Of a stretch of DNA of 64,000 nucleotides, positions 16,563 through 25,736 are shown piece by piece. Source of the stretch: Stigmatella ashevillena. GTDB taxonomy: Bacteria > Myxococcota > Myxococcia > Myxococcales > Myxococcaceae. How positions within the stretch are numbered: the stretch's first letter is position 1; each line of letters begins with the position of its first letter. The stretch spans positions 4,706,425 through 4,770,424 of the forward strand of contig NZ_JAQNDM010000002.1 of the NCBI RefSeq assembly GCF_028368975.1, read 5' to 3'. A program made the translations under genes and the position numbers. The notes under the pieces are model-generated. The model searched no databases, had not been told where the DNA came from, and saw nothing but the letters and a program-made list of their open reading frames with translations.

Positions 16563-17189
16563 GTGCTGACCCTCGATCCTCACCCCCTGCTGGACACCCT
16601 CGCCTTCACCACCACCTTGCCAGGGCCACTGTCCTCGGTGCCCTCGCCGGAGGGGTTGACGGCGCTGCTCAAGGCCGATGCGCCGGCGCCCCTGGCCAGC
16701 GATGACGCCGTGCGGAGCGCCGTCCGCGACCTGCTCCGCCACGGGGGCTACAAGCCCACCGGACGTGGCAAACCCGCCTCGGAGTACCTCGTGCGCGCCG
16801 CGGGGGATGGGACGCTCGGCGCCATCAACGCCGTGGTGGACGTGTGCAACGCCGTCTCCCTCCACAGCGGCCTGCCCATCAGCGTGGTGGACCTGGACCG
16901 CGCCCAGGCCCCGTTCCGCATCGGCATCGCGCCGGAGGGCTCGCAGTACATCTTCAACGCCTCCGGGCAGACCATCGAACTGGCGGGGCTCTTGTGCCTC
17001 TTCGACGCGGAGGGGCCCTGCGCCAATGCGGTGAAGGATGCCCAACGCACCAAGACGGCGGCGGACACGCGCCGCACCCTCACCGTGCTGTGGGGAACAA
17101 AGGCCCTGGGAGACCGCACAGCGCGCGCCTTCGCCTGGTACCGCGAGCTGCTCGAGCGCCTGGGCGCCACGGTGGAGCCCCTCTCCTGA
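16563..17189 (+). CDS. B3/B4 tRNA-binding domain protein
   Basis: A 208-residue protein made almost entirely of a B3/B4 domain, the fold of the editing module in the beta subunit of phenylalanyl-tRNA synthetase. The conserved core is ALKADAPAPL... region through RGKPASEYLVRAA, INAVVDVCNAVSLHSGLPIS and VVDLDRA. Free-standing members (COG3382) are proposed tRNA or amino-acid editing or binding proteins, with function unproven. Start is GTG at 16563; the frame is open far upstream inside the aldehyde dehydrogenase gene, but the domain begins here. It is 35 bp downstream of copy 2 of the dehydrogenase on the same strand and convergent with gntK. Confidence 0.8.
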   Translation: MLTLDPHPLLDTLAFTTTLPGPLSSVPSPEGLTALLKADAPAPLASDDAVRSAVRDLLRHGGYKPTGRGKPASEYLVRAAGDGTLGAINAVVDVCNAVSLHSGLPISVVDLDRAQAPFRIGIAPEGSQYIFNASGQTIELAGLLCLFDAEGPCANAVKDAQRTKTAADTRRTLTVLWGTKALGDRTARAFAWYRELLERLGATVEPLS

Positions 17190-17195
17190 CCCCCT

Positions 17196-17681
17196 CTACA
17201 CCCCCAGCCCCGCGCGAATGGCCTCGACCACGGCCTGGGGCCCCTGCGACACATCCACCCCCAGGGCCTCCGCCGGCTCCTCGAGCACATTGAATTGGCT
17301 GTCCAGCAGGCTGGCCGGCATGAAGTGCCCCCGGCGATTCGAGAGCCGCTGAGCGATCAGCGTCTGTGTCCCCCGGAGATACACCCACCGGACACGCTCC
17401 GGATCCACCGAGAGCACCCGCCGGTAGCTCTCGCGCAGGGCCGAGCAGGCCAGGACCACATTCTCGCCGCGCGCGATTGCCTCCGAGAGGAGCGTGCGCA
17501 ACTTGTCCAACCAGGGCGCGCGATCCGCATCGGTCAGCGGCACGCCCGCATGCATCTTCGCCACGTTTTCGGGAGGATGGACATCGTCCCCCTCCAGGAA
17601 GCGCCAACCCAGTTCCTGCGCCAACAAGTGGCCGATGGTCGTCTTCCCCACGCCCGACACACCCATGAGAATGACGACCAT
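17196..17681 (-). CDS. gntK: gluconokinase
   Basis: A 161-residue thermoresistant-type gluconokinase, full length for the family. Walker A is GVSGVGKT at residues 7-14. Family marks are LEGDDVHPPENVAKM, PLTDADRAPWL, VLACSALRESYR and GHFMPASLLDSQF. It phosphorylates D-gluconate to 6-phosphogluconate with ATP, feeding the pentose phosphate or Entner-Doudoroff route, in the cytoplasm. ATG is preceded by GGGAG about 8 bases upstream. It is convergent with the B3/B4 gene, 6 bp apart, and no gluconate transporter or GntR regulator lies nearby, so it is probably an isolated gene. Confidence 0.95.
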   Translation of the reverse strand: MVVILMGVSGVGKTTIGHLLAQELGWRFLEGDDVHPPENVAKMHAGVPLTDADRAPWLDKLRTLLSEAIARGENVVLACSALRESYRRVLSVDPERVRWVYLRGTQTLIAQRLSNRRGHFMPASLLDSQFNVLEEPAEALGVDVSQGPQAVVEAIRAGLGV

Positions 17682-17811
17682 TCGCCGCGCTCCCGTGACC
17701 CAGCTCCCGGCCCATGGTGCCCCAAGAAGCGTTCCCTTTCCAACGGCCGCCGGGCCTCACCTCGGGTCTGGCTCCTGTCCCCCCCGGGGCACGCGGTACC
17801 GTGCGGGCATC

Positions 17812-18645
17812 ATGATCTGGAGGTTTCGTCACGCGAGCGGGGCCGGCTGGCGGGCCCCGTGGCTCTGGGGCGTCATGCTGCTGGGGTTGCTCCTCGGCGG
17901 CTGCCGGGATGCCACGAAGGCCTCTGGGACCGCCCTCTTTGTCACCCTCGACTTCCCGCCCACGCTGTTCATCGACCAGCTCGTCGTCTCGGGCAGTGTG
18001 GACGGCAACGGCATCGGTCCCTATGTCCTGCCCGAGCAACCCGAGCGGCTGCTCTCCAATGGGGAGACGTTCCGCATCCTCGTGCCCTCCGCGGCGGACG
18101 GGGTCCCAGCGGAAGTCACCGTCGAGGGTCTGCGCGAAGGCTCGCGGGTGGCACTGGGCTCCGGCTCGGTGAACACCCGCAAGGGCTACGAGGTGGAGCT
18201 CACCGTGAGGCTGGAGCCCGCCTCTCCCCCGGACACCACCTTCTGTGTGGATTGCCCCTCGGGCTGCTGCATGAACGGCTACTGCGCCGTCTCCACCTTC
18301 CAGACCTGCGGCACGGGTGGCATCAGCTGCACGGCGTGCAATCCGGCCACCGCGGATGCCTGCTCCCCGGATGGCTTCTGTGCCTGTGGCGCGAGCCCGG
18401 CGTGCAATCCCCTCAACGCGGACCGGTGCGACAAGGGCAAGTGCCGGTGCGGCAACAAGGACGCGTGTGGCCCCGGCCTGGAGTGCGTCTCGGGCCAATG
18501 CATGTGCTCCGCGGCCTCGTGCAGCGGGTGTTGCGACGGCAACACCTGCGTTGCGGGCAACCAACGGGACCGGTGCGGCGCGGGCGGCGCGGCCTGCAAG
18601 AATTGCCTCCTCCAGCAGTGCAGGGCCGGCGGGGTCTGCGGCTGA
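17812..18645 (+). CDS. cysteine-rich lipoprotein
   Basis: A 277-residue lipoprotein: signal sequence with helix WLWGVMLLGLLLGG and Cys as the first mature residue (GGC). Residues about 35-140 form a beta-rich domain beginning GTALFVTLDFPPTLFIDQLV. The C-terminal 130 residues hold about thirty cysteines in repeated short units such as CPSGCCMNGYC, CGNKDACGPGLECVSGQC and CSGCCDGNTC, resembling EGF- or Dickkopf-like disulphide modules that are frequent on myxobacterial surface proteins. It is probably an outer-membrane, surface-exposed adhesion or matrix protein; no enzymatic motif is visible. The ATG at 17812 was chosen because it starts the signal peptide; the open frame runs back to 17494. 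It ends 7 bp before the convergent hybrid kinase gene. Confidence 0.8.
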   Translation: MIWRFRHASGAGWRAPWLWGVMLLGLLLGGCRDATKASGTALFVTLDFPPTLFIDQLVVSGSVDGNGIGPYVLPEQPERLLSNGETFRILVPSAADGVPAEVTVEGLREGSRVALGSGSVNTRKGYEVELTVRLEPASPPDTTFCVDCPSGCCMNGYCAVSTFQTCGTGGISCTACNPATADACSPDGFCACGASPACNPLNADRCDKGKCRCGNKDACGPGLECVSGQCMCSAASCSGCCDGNTCVAGNQRDRCGAGGAACKNCLLQQCRAGGVCG

Positions 18646-18652
18646 GCGCGGC

Positions 18653-21166
18653 CTACCTGCTGCGAGAGAGCACTTCGATCATCAGGCGCTGCACGTCCAC
18701 CTTGTCGAAGGGCTTGTCCAGCACGCGGTGAGGGCCGCTGGCGAGGAACTCGCGCGCGCGGGGGGTGAAGCCTCCCCCCGTCATGAAAATGAACCGGTGG
18801 GCGAGCGCGGGCAGCCGGGCGGAGACCTCCGCGTGGAAGTCCATGCCCGTCAGCTCGGGCATCAGCAGATCGCAGAAGATGATGTCGTACTGCTCTCCGA
18901 GCAGCACCAGGTCCAGGCCCTGGACCCCGCCGTGGGCGATGTCCACCGAGTGGTCTTCCAGCAGGCGGCCCAGCGCGGCGGCCACCTGAGGCTCGTCATC
19001 CACGATGAGCACCCGCATGCGCGCGGGCACCGCCACCAGGGCGGGCGCCGGGTTCGCGCCCCCCACGTTCCGGGAGGGAGGCAACGTCACCCGGAACACC
19101 GTCCCCTTGCCCACCGTGGACTCCACCGCGATGTCGCCCCCGTGCGCGCGCACCAGGGTCAGGCAGATGGACAGGCCGAGCCCCGTGCCCACCCCCTGCG
19201 GCTTGGTGGTGAAGAAGGGCTCGAAGATGCGGCTCAGGTTCTCCGGACGGATGCCCCCGCCTGTGTCCCGCACCTCCACCACCGCCCACCCCCGCGCATC
19301 CTCGAAGGTCGTCAGGCGGATCTCATGGTCCTCCACGCACCCTTCGGGGATGGCGTGCGCGGCATTGATGACGAGGTTGAGGAAGACCTGGAAGAGCTTG
19401 CCGTCATTGCCGATGATGGTCGGCAGCGCCCCGTACTGCTTCACCAGCCGGGCCCGGTGCTTCACCTCGCTGGTCGCCATCTGCGCCACCGAGTCCAGCA
19501 CCCGGTGCAGCTCCACCTGCTCCTGGCGCTCCTCCTCCACGCGGGAGAAGGTCTTCAGCTGGCGGACGATCTGCCGCACGCGCTCGGCGCCCTCCCGGGC
19601 CTCATCCAGCACCTGCCGCCACTCCGGCATGCGCGCCGCGTCGAACTCCGCCGGCTGCATGGTGGCGTGGACGAACTCCAGGTTGGCGATGACGTAGGAG
19701 AGCGGGTTGTTCAGCTCGTGCGCGATGCCGGCCGACAGCGTCCCCATGGAGGCCATGCGGTCACTGAGCATCAGCCGCGCCTGCATCTGTTTGCGCTCGG
19801 TGTAGTCCCGCGCGATGGTGACGAGCGCGGGCCAGCCCTCGAAGGTCATCCCCAGGGTGACGATGTCCGCCACCACCTCCTGCCCATCCTTGCGCAGCAG
19901 CGTCACGTCCTGGGAGCGCACGGACGTCAAACCGCTGCGCGCCTCGGAGACGTGCCGCACCAGCGCGTCATGGTCCGCGGGCAGCAGCAGCCGCTGCAAG
20001 GGCAGCCCCACGAGCCCATCCTGCCCTTCATGCCCCAGGTAGCGCACCGCGGCGGGGTTCGCGTAGAGCACCTGCAGGTTGGCATGGACCACCACCGGAT
20101 CCGGGAACCCCTCGATGAGCAGGTGGAACCCCGCCTCGGTGCGCCGCAGCGTGGCCTCGGCGCGGGCCCGGAGCGCATCCGTGGAGCGCTGCTCCAGCGC
20201 CAGGGACAGGGCGCCGGCCGCCCCCGCAAGCAGGCTGACCGCCACCGCCTCCCAGGGGCGCGCCTCCACGCAGTTGTCGAAGCCGATGAAGCCAAACACC
20301 TCCCCATGCACCCGCACCGGCAGCAGCAGCACCGACAAGATGCCCAGGCCTCCCAAGCTCACACGCAGCCTCGGAGGCGTGTCGGCCGTCAGGAACTGCA
20401 GCGGCTGCCCGGCGGAGAGCAAGGCCGCTTGCTCCGGGTAGAGCTCCTCCTCCAGGGCGACCTCGTCGGAGGTTTCGCACCGCGGGGGGATGCCCGCCAT
20501 GCACCACTCGGCCTTCTGGACGACCCGGAGACGCCCCATCACGTCCCGGTGGGCCTCGAAGACATAGACGCGGCTGGCGCCCGAGGCCCGCCCCAACGGC
20601 GCGAGGATGTCCTGATAGAGGTAGCCCTCCGGCTCGTGCGTCAACAGCCGGCGCTGCACCTCCACCACGGCGGCCAGGCAGCGCTCCCGGGTGGTGACGG
20701 CATCCTGCGCACGGCGGCGCTCGGAGATGTCCGTCAGCAGGCCCACCACCTCTCCAGTGATGGACGGCGAGCTCTGGGCGAACAACTCCACCCAGCAGGT
20801 GCCCGTGCGCGTGAGGATCCGCACCTCCTGCCGGAGGCTCTCCTGGTCCCGCGACGACAGCGCACGCAGCCAGCCACTGGCCCGCTCGCGATCCACCGGG
20901 TGCAGGGCCTCCACCAGCGAGCTGCCCAGCGAAGAGGCCACCTTCAGCTCCGTCAGCTCCTCCCAAGAGGCGCCCAGGACGGTGAAGTGGCCGCGCGCAT
21001 CCACCTGGAAGACGACGGCACGCAGGTGCTTGGCCAGCAGGCGATAGCGCAGCGCGTCCGCTTCCACGTCCGAGCCCACCCGCGCCAGCGGCTTCGAGCC
21101 TTGGGGTGTCCCCGCCGGACCCGCCCGAGGCCCCTGCCCCGGTCCTGGCACCCACTCCTCAGCCAC
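18653..21166 (-). CDS. hybrid histidine kinase, PAS-GAF-PAS-HisKA-HATPase-REC
   Basis: An 837-residue soluble hybrid kinase. Order: PAS about 40-150, GAF about 165-330, PAS about 345-465, HisKA with phospho-acceptor His483 in IAHELNNPLS, HATPase about 580-700 with RDTGGGI and GTGLGLSI, and a C-terminal receiver with phospho-acceptor Asp766 in FCDLLMPELTG. No transmembrane segment is seen, so it senses a cytoplasmic signal. Start is GTG with a strong GAGGAGG site 6 bases upstream. The fused receiver suggests a phosphorelay to an unlinked histidine phosphotransfer protein or direct self-control; no output regulator is adjacent. All catalytic residues are present. Signal unknown. Confidence 0.92.
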   Translation of the reverse strand: MAEEWVPGPGQGPRAGPAGTPQGSKPLARVGSDVEADALRYRLLAKHLRAVVFQVDARGHFTVLGASWEELTELKVASSLGSSLVEALHPVDRERASGWLRALSSRDQESLRQEVRILTRTGTCWVELFAQSSPSITGEVVGLLTDISERRRAQDAVTTRERCLAAVVEVQRRLLTHEPEGYLYQDILAPLGRASGASRVYVFEAHRDVMGRLRVVQKAEWCMAGIPPRCETSDEVALEEELYPEQAALLSAGQPLQFLTADTPPRLRVSLGGLGILSVLLLPVRVHGEVFGFIGFDNCVEARPWEAVAVSLLAGAAGALSLALEQRSTDALRARAEATLRRTEAGFHLLIEGFPDPVVVHANLQVLYANPAAVRYLGHEGQDGLVGLPLQRLLLPADHDALVRHVSEARSGLTSVRSQDVTLLRKDGQEVVADIVTLGMTFEGWPALVTIARDYTERKQMQARLMLSDRMASMGTLSAGIAHELNNPLSYVIANLEFVHATMQPAEFDAARMPEWRQVLDEAREGAERVRQIVRQLKTFSRVEEERQEQVELHRVLDSVAQMATSEVKHRARLVKQYGALPTIIGNDGKLFQVFLNLVINAAHAIPEGCVEDHEIRLTTFEDARGWAVVEVRDTGGGIRPENLSRIFEPFFTTKPQGVGTGLGLSICLTLVRAHGGDIAVESTVGKGTVFRVTLPPSRNVGGANPAPALVAVPARMRVLIVDDEPQVAAALGRLLEDHSVDIAHGGVQGLDLVLLGEQYDIIFCDLLMPELTGMDFHAEVSARLPALAHRFIFMTGGGFTPRAREFLASGPHRVLDKPFDKVDVQRLMIEVLSRSR

Positions 21167-21563
21167 TGCGCCTCCTCACGTCCTACAGGGACGGTATGGC
21201 CAGGAGACCCACTGGCCGCCACTGAGGTTCACGATGCCCCCGTCATCCTCCAGCAGCCTTGTCTCCAGGTCAGGATAAAGACCCAAGGTGTGTAAAAGTC
21301 AACCACTGCTGGAACAACACCTTGCCTGCCTACCCAGGGACCGTCCCCACGGCCCCTGGCTGCCCCCTCATGCCGGTAATCGGGCGCCCGCCCGGCCGCC
21401 TGACTACTCATGATACGAGGGGACGAGCGCTCCCTTCTCTCGAAGTGTCTCCACCCAGACATCCTTGCACACCCCTCCCGGGGCTGCAGTGCCTGAGGAA
21501 TGTTCAATACGCTTCGCCTCCTTACCTTCTGTTCCCTCCCTGAATCGTCTGGAGTCCCGCCTC

Positions 21564-22829
21564 ATGAAGACCGCGCCGCTGCCCCGGAACGAGGAGGCAC
21601 GCCTGGAAGCCCTGGCCTCACATGGCATCCTCGATACCCCTCCCGAACAGGGCTTCGATGATCTGACGCGGCTGGCCTCACAGCTCTGCGGGACACCGGT
21701 GGCCCTGGTGTCCCTGTTGGACCAGGGCCGGCAATGGTTCAAGGCCCGCGTCGGGGTCGATGCGACCGAAACGCCCCGGGATTTCGCCTTCTGCGCCCAC
21801 GCCATCCTCCAGGACGAGCTCTTCGTGGTGCCCGATGCGCACCTGGACGAACGATTCCAGGACAATCCGCTTGTCGTGGGAGAGCCGCATGTCCGCTTCT
21901 ACGCGGGCACCCCGCTCAAGACGGTGAGCGGGCACAACCTGGGAACCTTGTGTGTCATTGACCATGTTCCCCGCGAGCTGAAGCCCGAGCAGGCCGAGGC
22001 GCTGCGGCTGCTGGGCCGGCAGGTGGAGTCCCAGCTCCAGCTTCGCCTGCACGCGCAGGAGCTGACGCGGCGGGAGGCCGAGAGCCGTTCTCAGCGGGAC
22101 GCGCTCGCGCGGATGCAGCGCCACAAGGATGAGCTCCTGCAACTGGTCGCCAGGGACTTGCAGGCGCCGCTGGGCGCCATCCAGACGCACGCGGCGCTCA
22201 TGCAGGTGCGGCCCCAGATTCCCGATGACGCGCGGGGGGCCGCCCGCGACATCCGCGAGACGGTCGAAGGCGTCCAGCGGCTGGTGAGCAACCTGCTGGA
22301 GGCCAGCCGCGACGACTCGCCGCTGGTGCCCCGGCTGACCGAGTTCGATTTCACCGCGTTGATGGCCGAGGTGGCGCGGGACTTCTCGATGCGCACGCAC
22401 GGCACCCATCGCCAGTTCACCCACGGCATCCGCGTGACGGAGCGGCTTGTCACCGCGGACAGAGACTTGCTGCGGCGCGCGGTGGAGAACCTGCTGGACA
22501 ACTCGTTCCGCTTCACGGCGCTGGGCAGCGGCAAGGTGGCGCTGGAGGCAACGCAGCCGGAGCTGGGGTTGCTGGAGGTGCGAATCCGCGATGAGGGCCC
22601 GGGCATCCCCTCCAACGCCCGGGCCCATGTGTTCGAGACGCAGTTGCCCGAGGGCGTGCCCAGCGCCGCGCGCGCCCGGGCCAGCAACAGCCTGGGGCTG
22701 GCCTTCAGCCGGAGGGCCATCGAGGCCCACGGGGGATGGATCTGGGTGGAGGACAACCAGCCCAAGGGCACCCTCTTCTGCGTGCGAATCCCCGTGCGGC
22801 CGGGCACCAAACAGGCCCTGGCCTCTTAA
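21564..22829 (+). CDS. GAF-domain histidine-kinase-like protein without the acceptor His
   Basis: A 421-residue protein: GAF domain about 20-165 (GFDDLTRLASQLCGTPVALVSLLD, with FCAHAI), a coiled coil, then a HisKA-like helical pair and an HATPase domain. The H-box, normally SHDLR-PL, reads VARDLQAPLGAI, so the phospho-acceptor His is Arg197. The ATP-binding part looks usable: N-box ENLLDNSFRF, G1 RDEGPGIP, and a G2 loop reading SNSLGLAFS instead of GTGLGL. It may be a pseudokinase, a partner that dimerises with another kinase, or an ATP-binding switch. ATG at 21564 follows GGAG at good spacing; the frame is open to 21465. The 3' end overlaps the convergent deacetylase gene by 4 bp. Confidence 0.85.
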   Translation: MKTAPLPRNEEARLEALASHGILDTPPEQGFDDLTRLASQLCGTPVALVSLLDQGRQWFKARVGVDATETPRDFAFCAHAILQDELFVVPDAHLDERFQDNPLVVGEPHVRFYAGTPLKTVSGHNLGTLCVIDHVPRELKPEQAEALRLLGRQVESQLQLRLHAQELTRREAESRSQRDALARMQRHKDELLQLVARDLQAPLGAIQTHAALMQVRPQIPDDARGAARDIRETVEGVQRLVSNLLEASRDDSPLVPRLTEFDFTALMAEVARDFSMRTHGTHRQFTHGIRVTERLVTADRDLLRRAVENLLDNSFRFTALGSGKVALEATQPELGLLEVRIRDEGPGIPSNARAHVFETQLPEGVPSAARARASNSLGLAFSRRAIEAHGGWIWVEDNQPKGTLFCVRIPVRPGTKQALAS

Positions 22830-24313
22830 CCGCAGCGGGCCTGGGGCGCTCCCGGCAGCGAGGACTCGGCGGGCGGGAAGAACACGCCCCGCAGCCCGAG
22901 CCTCTGAGCCATGAAGCGCAGCATCTCCAGCACTTCGCGGGCCCCTTCCCCTTCCTCCACCGGAGGGCTGGCGGCGGCGCGCGGCTGGGGCAAGAGGAGC
23001 TTGTCGACGAACAGGACGTCGGCGCCCTCCACCCGCTGGCGGCTCAGGACACAGTCCATCAAGACGTGCTCCCGCCCGTGGGCGTGGCCCAGGAGTTGGA
23101 GGCGCTCGCCCGCCGCCGAGACGTCCACGGACACCCGCGGCGGGCCATAGCCCAGGCGCTCCAGGGACGGTCCCACGCCGGAGCGGAACAGGGCGTACTC
23201 CAGCGACTGCTCGGTGTAGTGGCCCAACAACCGCGGACGGCCCGGGTCCGCGTAGCCCAGGGCGCCCTCCAGATCCTCCAGGGTGATGGCTTCCCAGGCC
23301 TGCTGCCGCTCGAGGGCCTTCAGCGGAGAGGGGTGCCGCGCGAGCATGCCACGCGGATCAAACCGTTCCTGGATCGGCTCGTGTCCTCGCTCGTCCAGGA
23401 CCAGCACCGAGCCGACGAACACCTTCCAGGCCTCCGCATGGTAGCCGCCTCCGGGCAACCACACGGAGGGCACCCGGTGAAGCGCGCGCGCCACGGCAAG
23501 GTCCCTCCGCCGGGCCCCCTTCAGGCTGAGGCCGAGGAGGCCGAAACGGTCTCCCCGCAGCACATCCCCCCCGGCGATGACGAAGGCCAGCTCCGCCCGG
23601 GGCATGCGCTCCAGCAGCGCCTCCAACGCCGCGAGGTACTCGGCATCCCCACAGCCGCGGGCCAGCAACACCTCGTCCGCGCCGGGCACGAGCCCCCAAT
23701 CGCTGCCGGACAGAGAGCCCACCCACACATGGGGGTCCCCGGAGAGGCACGCGGCGGTGCCATCCGAGGGGTGGGCATCCAGGTCGAGCACCGCCACGGA
23801 ACCGCCGAAGCCCTCCTGGCGCAAGGTGGTGATCGCCACGGCGATGTCGTTGAGCACGCAGAAGCCGCCGCCGTGGTCCGGCGCGGCATGGTGAAAGCCC
23901 CCCGCCATGTTGACGGCGGGCCGCCGGGTGCAGAGGGCCAGCCGGGCCGCTTCCAACGTCCCGCCGCAGATCCGCCTCACCGTGTCCAGCACGGTATCCA
24001 CCGGCACCACGGAGGGCTCCACGGCGAAGATGCTTGCGAGCGTCTCGGGCGCCTCCAGCGATTCCAGGTAGGCCGCATCATGCACGCGGGCCAACTGCGC
24101 GTAGGAGACCGGCCGGGGACGGTGGATGTCCGTGGCCCGGACAATCCCCGCCTCCAACAGGTACCCGGTGGTGAAGTCCACCTGGCGCGGCTCCAATCCG
24201 TGGTGGGCGTCGAGGCGGGCGAACGGAAGCCGGTACGGCTCGTCATAGAAGACTGGCACCCGCGCCCTGTCTGGACGCAGTCGCCTCTTCCACTCCTGCA
24301 GCCAGGCTCTCAT
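22826..24313 (-). CDS. histone deacetylase-family protein with C-terminal extension
   Basis: A 495-residue protein; residues about 20-310 form the arginase/deacetylase fold of the HDAC superfamily. Zinc ligands are Asp179 and His181 in DLDAHPSDGT and Asp250 in IAGGDVLRGD; the catalytic pair is in GGFHHAAPDHGGGFCVLND. These are the residues for metal-dependent removal of acyl groups from lysine or polyamine amines. The last 180 residues lie outside the fold, contain a His-rich YTEQSLEYALFR...HGREHVL stretch and are not recognised. Bacterial members act on acetylated proteins, acetylpolyamines or acetoin-linked targets. The gene immediately upstream on the same strand encodes a lysine-rich, histone H1-like protein, an obvious candidate substrate. 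Confidence 0.88.
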   Translation of the reverse strand: MRAWLQEWKRRLRPDRARVPVFYDEPYRLPFARLDAHHGLEPRQVDFTTGYLLEAGIVRATDIHRPRPVSYAQLARVHDAAYLESLEAPETLASIFAVEPSVVPVDTVLDTVRRICGGTLEAARLALCTRRPAVNMAGGFHHAAPDHGGGFCVLNDIAVAITTLRQEGFGGSVAVLDLDAHPSDGTAACLSGDPHVWVGSLSGSDWGLVPGADEVLLARGCGDAEYLAALEALLERMPRAELAFVIAGGDVLRGDRFGLLGLSLKGARRRDLAVARALHRVPSVWLPGGGYHAEAWKVFVGSVLVLDERGHEPIQERFDPRGMLARHPSPLKALERQQAWEAITLEDLEGALGYADPGRPRLLGHYTEQSLEYALFRSGVGPSLERLGYGPPRVSVDVSAAGERLQLLGHAHGREHVLMDCVLSRQRVEGADVLFVDKLLLPQPRAAASPPVEEGEGAREVLEMLRFMAQRLGLRGVFFPPAESSLPGAPQARCG

Positions 24314-24461
24314 CGGCCAGAGAACCCTACGCCCGGAGGGCGCGGGGCGGGTGGACTTTCAACCCCTCGCCGCTCACACGAAGATTCGCCGCACTGCGTT
24401 AATGGCCTTGAGACTTCAGGCGTTTGACTTTGTTCGCCTGCCTGGAGAGGGGGGCCTCTTT

Positions 24462-24803
24462 TCAGCGCGTGCGCTTGGCGGCCGCGCGCTTGGCAGCCGT
24501 GGAACGCTGGACGGTCTTGCGCTTGCGCGTCGCCGCGGCCTTCTTCGCAGCGGCTGAGCGCTGGGCCTTCGTGCGGCCAGCCTGGCTCCGCTTGCCTCCC
24601 CGGCGCGAGGCCTGGTGCGTTTCAGGCTTCCCATACCCAGAGCCACCGGGCTTCTCGCCCCCATGCGATTCGGCATTCACGGTGGCCCATGCCCGGCGCT
24701 TGGCCTCCTTCTCGTGGGTCCCGCGCTCGGTGTAACCCTCGGCGATGTGCTCCGCGCGCCGCTTCTGCTTGTCGGTGTACTTGCTCTTGTCTCCACGAGG
24801 CAT
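24462..24803 (-). CDS. small basic protein with histone H1-like tail
   Basis: A 113-residue, very basic protein. The N-terminal 50 residues carry a conserved proteobacterial module (MPRGDKSKYTDKQKRRAEHI, then ERGTHEKEAKRRAWATVN) often labelled plasmid-stabilisation protein without firm evidence. The C-terminal half is built of Lys, Ala, Arg, Ser and Thr, for example SAAAKKAAATRKRKTVQRST, as in histone H1 and bacterial H1-like nucleoid proteins. It probably binds nucleic acid through the tail. The promoter-proximal position relative to the HDAC-family gene (148 bp gap, same strand) invites a link between basic-tail acetylation and deacetylation. ATG follows GGAGAACGGC. Confidence 0.75.
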   Translation of the reverse strand: MPRGDKSKYTDKQKRRAEHIAEGYTERGTHEKEAKRRAWATVNAESHGGEKPGGSGYGKPETHQASRRGGKRSQAGRTKAQRSAAAKKAAATRKRKTVQRSTAAKRAAAKRTR

Positions 24804-24862
24804 GCCGTTCTCCTTCTCCCTTCCCCAAGGTCTGCATCCGAGGGCCAGATGGGAACCTGGCC

Positions 24863-25627
24863 TCAGGCAGCAGGGTCCGGCGGCGGCTCACCGGGCCCGC
24901 TCGCGCCCTTGCGCACCTCATCGCGCAGGGCGGGGCTGGTGCGCTTCGCACCACTCACCAGCAGCCCCGTCAACAGCGCCCAGGCCAGCCCCACCATCCA
25001 TCCCCCGAGGATGTCCGTGAGGTAGTGCACGCCCAGGTACACGCGCGTCAGCCCGACCAGGAAGCTCAACAGCACCGCCATCCCCAGCACATAGGCCTTG
25101 AGCCTGCGGCGCTCGGTGAGCTGCGACAAGAGGGTGCCCAACGTGAGGTACACGATGGCCGACAGCATCGCGTGTCCGCTGGGAAAGCTCGGCGCGAACA
25201 CCTCGGCGAGGTGCGGCACCACCGAGGGCCTCGGCCGGGCGAAGAAGTGCTTGAGCAAGGAATTCACCAGGGCGCCCCCCGCCGTGGACCCGGCCACCAG
25301 CAGCAGCGAGCGGAAGCGGCGGATGAGGACGAGGAAGCCACACACCCCCACCGTGATGAGCGCCAGCACCGTGCCGCTCCCGAGGGACGTCACATCCCGG
25401 GCCGCGGCGAGCAGCCACTTCGGCCCCACGGGAATCCGTGGGTCATCCGTCCGCCGCAGCGAGCGGACCACCGTCTCGTCAAAGGATTGCGTCTCGCGCT
25501 CCACGACTTCATCCGCCAGCATCGCGAAGCCCAGGCAGCAGGCCGCGATCGCGGCCAGCAGCCCCCACAGGCGCAGCCGCTCCGACCCCGTCAGCGGGGC
25601 AATCCATTCTCCCAATCGACGTCGCAT
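24863..25627 (-). CDS. PAP2-family membrane phosphatase
   Basis: A 254-residue polytopic protein with the three phosphatase motifs of the PAP2 superfamily: KHFFARPRP, PSFPSGHAM and RVYLGVHYLTDILGG, with five or six hydrophobic helices around them. It should remove phosphate from phosphatidic acid, undecaprenyl diphosphate or a related lipid at the outer face of the inner membrane. The C-terminal 30 residues are a charged and Pro-rich tail. It lies 59 bp upstream of the H1-like gene on the same strand; whether these are co-transcribed is unclear. Substrate choice among lipid phosphates cannot be decided from sequence. Confidence 0.9.
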   Translation of the reverse strand: MRRRLGEWIAPLTGSERLRLWGLLAAIAACCLGFAMLADEVVERETQSFDETVVRSLRRTDDPRIPVGPKWLLAAARDVTSLGSGTVLALITVGVCGFLVLIRRFRSLLLVAGSTAGGALVNSLLKHFFARPRPSVVPHLAEVFAPSFPSGHAMLSAIVYLTLGTLLSQLTERRRLKAYVLGMAVLLSFLVGLTRVYLGVHYLTDILGGWMVGLAWALLTGLLVSGAKRTSPALRDEVRKGASGPGEPPPDPAA

Positions 25628-25736
25628 GGAGCCCCCACCCTATGCATTTCCCCCCGTGTCGCGGCGGCCGTGCCGATGCTGCCGCCTGGAAGTGCACAAA
25701 GCCGCCGCGGCCCCCCGCGTCCGCCGGCCGGTACCG

